From NCBI GenBank assembly GCA_964419445.1, contig CAYQPE010000031.1, positions 1 through 16,892 on the forward strand: a stretch of 16,892 bases of DNA, read 5' to 3'. The stretch comes from JABHHG01 sp964419445 (GTDB lineage Bacteria > Fidelibacterota > Marinisomatia > SCGC-AAA003-L08 > D37C17). Below, one piece after another: positions 14,012 to 16,892 of this stretch (position 1 is its first letter; every line of letters starts with the position of its first letter). A program made the position numbers and the translations under genes. The notes beneath the pieces are model-generated. The model saw nothing but the letters and a program-made list of their open reading frames with translations. It searched no databases and was not told where the DNA came from.

Positions 14012-15526
14012 ATGAAGCAATTTAAGATTTACTCATTTTTAATATTTTTTACATTCACTTTTTCACAAGAAAAAGAGGGTATGTCAACTTCTGGAAGTAT
14101 GGGTTCAGTAACTATTGATGGTAAGATTTATAACCAAGTTGCAATTCGTCCAGAAATACCAATTGGAAAACTAGGCCTTGGTTTAGATGTGTACGTATAT
14201 TTTAATGATGAAGGTATCCATGAAGGTAATTGGGATTTTTCTTCTGGCCAAGCTGCATATGAAACTATTATCGATAAAATTTATTATATTCGTTGGGGTA
14301 AGCCTGGAGATAATCTCTATTTTAAAGTTGGTGCTCTACCCAGCGCTACATTAGGTCAAGGTATATTGGTAAATAACTACTCTAATATTATGGAATATCC
14401 GCAAATTCGTCGAGTAGGATTAGATTTTAAAATGAAATTCATGAAACAATGGGGAGTTGAGGTTATACACAGTAATTTTAAAAAAATGTCTGAACCAGGA
14501 GTATTGGCAACACGATTATCGTATGAGCCATTTCCACGTCTATCTGCAGGATTTTCTTATGTTACTGACCTTGACCAAAACCAAGGATTGAGAGATCGAG
14601 ATGGCGATAATTATCCTGATTATTTCGACCATTTCCCTGATGATGAAAATCAATATAGTGAAGCTCTAAGTGATACAAGTGTTACAAATTATTATACTGA
14701 ATTATGGGAAAAATACATCGAACCAAATCAAGAGTTAGATAATCCAGAATATGCTTCTTATGATGATTTTTTTCTTACTCAAAAGTTAAATCATAATACC
14801 TTCACTCCTTTGGGAGAAGCCGATAAAAATCCGGTATCTGCTTACTCATTTGATTTAGTTTTGAGATTATCTAAAAGAATGTATTTGTATTCTCAATTTG
14901 CCCAATTGTTAGGAGAAACAGATACCAGCAAAACGACAGAAGCAGATTTGGGATATGGTATAGTTCCCATTGGTTTTGTTTCGAAATTAGGTCCCCTTAC
15001 TTTTAGAGGGGAATATCGAATGCAATCTGCAAATTTTGTATTTAGTTATTGGGATCAAGCCTATGATTTAAATCGTGCAATTGCTCGGGATAATTCAATC
15101 ATCACAAAGGAAAGTCAGCTTTATAAATATGGTGAATTGAGTGGGTTGTATCTTAACTTAAATTCTAATATTATGGATTTAGTATTCCTTGATATTTCAT
15201 ATCAAAATATGGCAGGGGAAGTTTGGGATGAAACCGAATATAGTCTAAAGGATGATGCAAATCAATCATTAATGGGGAAAATTAGCCTAAATACACGTAA
15301 AATAGCTAAGTTGGATGTTGCAGAAGCATTTTACCAACAAAGTAATGTTACAAATCCATTTGATTTTGAACCCAATGAAGCTACAATCTCTGGATATAAT
15401 TTAGGATTTGAAGTTTCTGCAGGTATGACTTTAGTATATAAAAATCGTACTACCTATACTCCTGATGGAGAAGGTGACTATAAAGCTGAATCATCTATGC
15501 AAATTGAAACACAAATTAAATTTTAA
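14012..15526 (+). CDS. Outer-membrane beta-barrel protein with a thrombospondin-3-like calcium motif
   Basis: A 504-residue exported protein with a signal peptide (residues 1-18, hydrophobic FLIFFTFTFS). Alternating strands rich in Tyr, Phe and Leu run through the sequence, and it ends with the terminal Phe of outer-membrane proteins (TQIKF). Residues 115-134 (GQGIL...YSN...EYP, followed by RR) match the block in the barrel part of the FecR fusion at 4678, suggesting a shared barrel family. Residues 195-211 (DRDGDNYPDYFDHFPDD) form a thrombospondin type 3-like calcium-binding repeat, set in an Asp/Glu-rich stretch of about 190-260 that is probably a surface loop or plug. The ATG has a strong GAGGGG site 5-10 nt upstream. 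alaS follows after 2 nt without a terminator. Transported substrate or role unknown. Confidence 0.85.
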   Translation: MKQFKIYSFLIFFTFTFSQEKEGMSTSGSMGSVTIDGKIYNQVAIRPEIPIGKLGLGLDVYVYFNDEGIHEGNWDFSSGQAAYETIIDKIYYIRWGKPGDNLYFKVGALPSATLGQGILVNNYSNIMEYPQIRRVGLDFKMKFMKQWGVEVIHSNFKKMSEPGVLATRLSYEPFPRLSAGFSYVTDLDQNQGLRDRDGDNYPDYFDHFPDDENQYSEALSDTSVTNYYTELWEKYIEPNQELDNPEYASYDDFFLTQKLNHNTFTPLGEADKNPVSAYSFDLVLRLSKRMYLYSQFAQLLGETDTSKTTEADLGYGIVPIGFVSKLGPLTFRGEYRMQSANFVFSYWDQAYDLNRAIARDNSIITKESQLYKYGELSGLYLNLNSNIMDLVFLDISYQNMAGEVWDETEYSLKDDANQSLMGKISLNTRKIAKLDVAEAFYQQSNVTNPFDFEPNEATISGYNLGFEVSAGMTLVYKNRTTYTPDGEGDYKAESSMQIETQIKF

Positions 15527-15528
15527 TA

Positions 15529-16892
15529 ATGACATCTCAGGAAATTCGCCAACAATTTATTGATTTCTTTAAAGAAAAGAGTCATACATTTGTTCGCAGT
15601 TCATCGGTAGTACCAATCGATGACCCCACATTACTTTTTACAAATGCTGGAATGAATCAATTTAAACCGATTTTCCTCAATGAGATTAGAACACCATACC
15701 CTAGAGCTGTAAATTCTCAAAAATGTATTCGTGTTAGTGGTAAACATAATGACCTTGAAGAAGTTGGTGTAGATAATTATCATCACACCTTTTTTGAAAT
15801 GTTAGGCAATTGGTCTTTTGGAGACTATTATAAAGAGGATGCCATTAAATGGGCATGGGAATTACTCACCAAAGTTTGGAAGTTAGATAAAGATAGACTG
15901 TGGGTTACCATTTATAAGGATGACGATGAGTCTGGTGAAATTTGGAAACGAGTTACAGATATTTTACCCCAACGAATTTTAAAGTTTGGTAATAAAGATA
16001 ATTTTTGGGAAATGGGTGAGACGGGACCCTGTGGCCCATGCACAGAAATCCATTATTATACTGGTGATAACATTGAAGAGCAAAAAGCTGAAGGTGTAAA
16101 TGATTTAGCTGAATATAGAGAAATATGGAATTTAGTATTTATCCAGTATAACAGAGAAATTGATGGTTTCCTTTCTGATTTACCTGCAAAACATGTTGAT
16201 ACTGGGGCAGGATTTGAGCGTTTAGTTGCAATTCTAAATGGAAAAGAATCCAATTATGAGACGGATTTGTTTATTCCAATCCTAAATAAAATAGAAAAAT
16301 TATCGGGAAAAAATATTTCATTTAATGATGGAGTTCCTCATCAAGTAATTGCAGACCATTTACGTATGTTATCATTCTCCATTGCTGATGGAGCGTTGCC
16401 AAGCAATGAGGGAAGAGGATATGTACTACGAAGAGTTCTTCGACGTGCATCACGGTTCGGACGAATGCTTGGATTAAAAGAGCCATTCATATTCAAATTA
16501 GTAGATACACTTTCAAAGGTGATGGGAAATGCATTCCCAGAACTAATTGAAAAACAATCTCACATTGAAAAAGTAATTAAGGCAGAAGAAGTATCATTTG
16601 GTAAAACTTTAGATGTTGGTTTAGAAATGTTTGATAAAATTTCAAAAAAATCAGAATCAATTATCTCAGGTGAAGATGCATTCAAATTATATGATACGTA
16701 TGGATTTCCTCTAGACTTAACTGAACTTATGGCACGTGAAATTGGGTTGGATGTAGATTCTGAAACATTTAATGTATGTATGGAAAATCAACGAGAACGT
16801 GCGCGATCAGCAGGTAAATTTACCTTAGATTCAAATTCAGCAGATTGGGTTCAGGTAAGTGAAGACGTTACAACGGAATTTTTAGGATATTC
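15529..16892 (+). CDS. alaS: Alanyl-tRNA synthetase, N-terminal half (3' end outside window)
   Basis: The open frame from ATG 15529 to the window edge encodes 454 residues, about half of a usual AlaS, covering the class II aminoacylation domain and the start of the tRNA-recognition region. Diagnostic blocks are FTNAGMNQFKPIFL (near residue 37), QKCIRVSGKHNDLEEVG, HHTFFEMLGNWSFGDYY (motif 2 region), ETGPCGPCTEIHYY (about 163-176), VDTGAGFERL (motif 3) and IADHLRMLSFSIADG. GFERL in place of GLERL recalls Bacteroidetes-type sequences. The editing and C-Ala domains lie beyond the window. It starts 2 nt after the barrel gene's TAA and has no separate ribosome-binding site in the gap, so it is probably co-transcribed and translationally coupled. 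Confidence 0.97.
   Translation, partial: MTSQEIRQQFIDFFKEKSHTFVRSSSVVPIDDPTLLFTNAGMNQFKPIFLNEIRTPYPRAVNSQKCIRVSGKHNDLEEVGVDNYHHTFFEMLGNWSFGDYYKEDAIKWAWELLTKVWKLDKDRLWVTIYKDDDESGEIWKRVTDILPQRILKFGNKDNFWEMGETGPCGPCTEIHYYTGDNIEEQKAEGVNDLAEYREIWNLVFIQYNREIDGFLSDLPAKHVDTGAGFERLVAILNGKESNYETDLFIPILNKIEKLSGKNISFNDGVPHQVIADHLRMLSFSIADGALPSNEGRGYVLRRVLRRASRFGRMLGLKEPFIFKLVDTLSKVMGNAFPELIEKQSHIEKVIKAEEVSFGKTLDVGLEMFDKISKKSESIISGEDAFKLYDTYGFPLDLTELMAREIGLDVDSETFNVCMENQRERARSAGKFTLDSNSADWVQVSEDVTTEFLGY

Noticed and set aside
1..16892. CRISPR arrays, insertion sequences, toxin-antitoxin, defence or biosynthetic clusters
   Set aside because: No regularly spaced repeats, terminal inverted repeats, transposase, Cas, toxin-antitoxin or synthase motifs were seen. 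The window is mainly housekeeping genes and envelope proteins.

Overview
AT-rich bacterial chromosome segment that is mostly housekeeping, with about fifteen essentially complete genes. It also carries two genes interrupted by 100-N scaffold gaps, a 3'-truncated alaS at the right edge and a truncated secreted protein at the left edge. Several features point to a Gram-negative, didermic member of the FCB (Fibrobacteres-Chlorobi-Bacteroidetes) supergroup: outer-membrane beta-barrel proteins ending in Phe, a large secreted protein with fibronectin-III-like modules, RsmE and AlaS signature variants of the FCB kind, low GC and weak use of Shine-Dalgarno sites. A marine Candidatus Marinimicrobia (SAR406)-like lineage is my best guess. 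That placement is inference from style and gene order, not a database match.

Layout. (1) 1-1873, minus strand: the N-terminal part of a large secreted multi-domain protein, broken by a gap. (2) 1939-4327, plus strand: a tightly overlapping operon of an exported ENPP-type phosphodiesterase/phosphatase, rsmE (16S rRNA methyltransferase) and tadA (tRNA adenosine deaminase), followed by a strong terminator. (3) 4544-4630: tRNA-Ser(GGA). (4) 4678-7149: a FecR-domain/outer-membrane-barrel protein (split by the second gap) and two small unknown proteins, one of them membrane-bound, joined by 1-base TAATG overlaps. (5) 7207-7435: a large-type SRP RNA carrying an Alu-domain-like 5' part. (6) 7461-13876: dnaX, ybaB, recR, pgsA, pgpA, cinA, thpR and recA, nearly all with start/stop overlaps, closed by a clear terminator. 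(7) 14012-15526: a second outer-membrane barrel protein sharing a motif block with the first, followed 2 nt later by alaS, which runs off the window.

How the genes relate. SRP RNA-dnaX-ybaB-recR is an old gene order also known from Gram-positive bacteria. It is extended here by consecutive phosphatidylglycerol-synthesis steps (pgsA then pgpA) and by the cinA-thpR-recA block. The overlaps, with GTG and TTG starts embedded in upstream stop codons, imply translational coupling across the run.

The points most worth a second look are: a run of nine A residues inside dnaX at the domain III/C-terminal linker, where a slip in either direction gives an immediate stop (a probable gamma-like short subunit); an 8-codon mini-ORF with its own ribosome-binding site whose stop overlaps the dnaX start; the FecR-barrel fusion and its motif shared with the downstream barrel protein; and the two unknown small genes before the SRP RNA. 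I found no CRISPR array, transposase, prophage or defence system.
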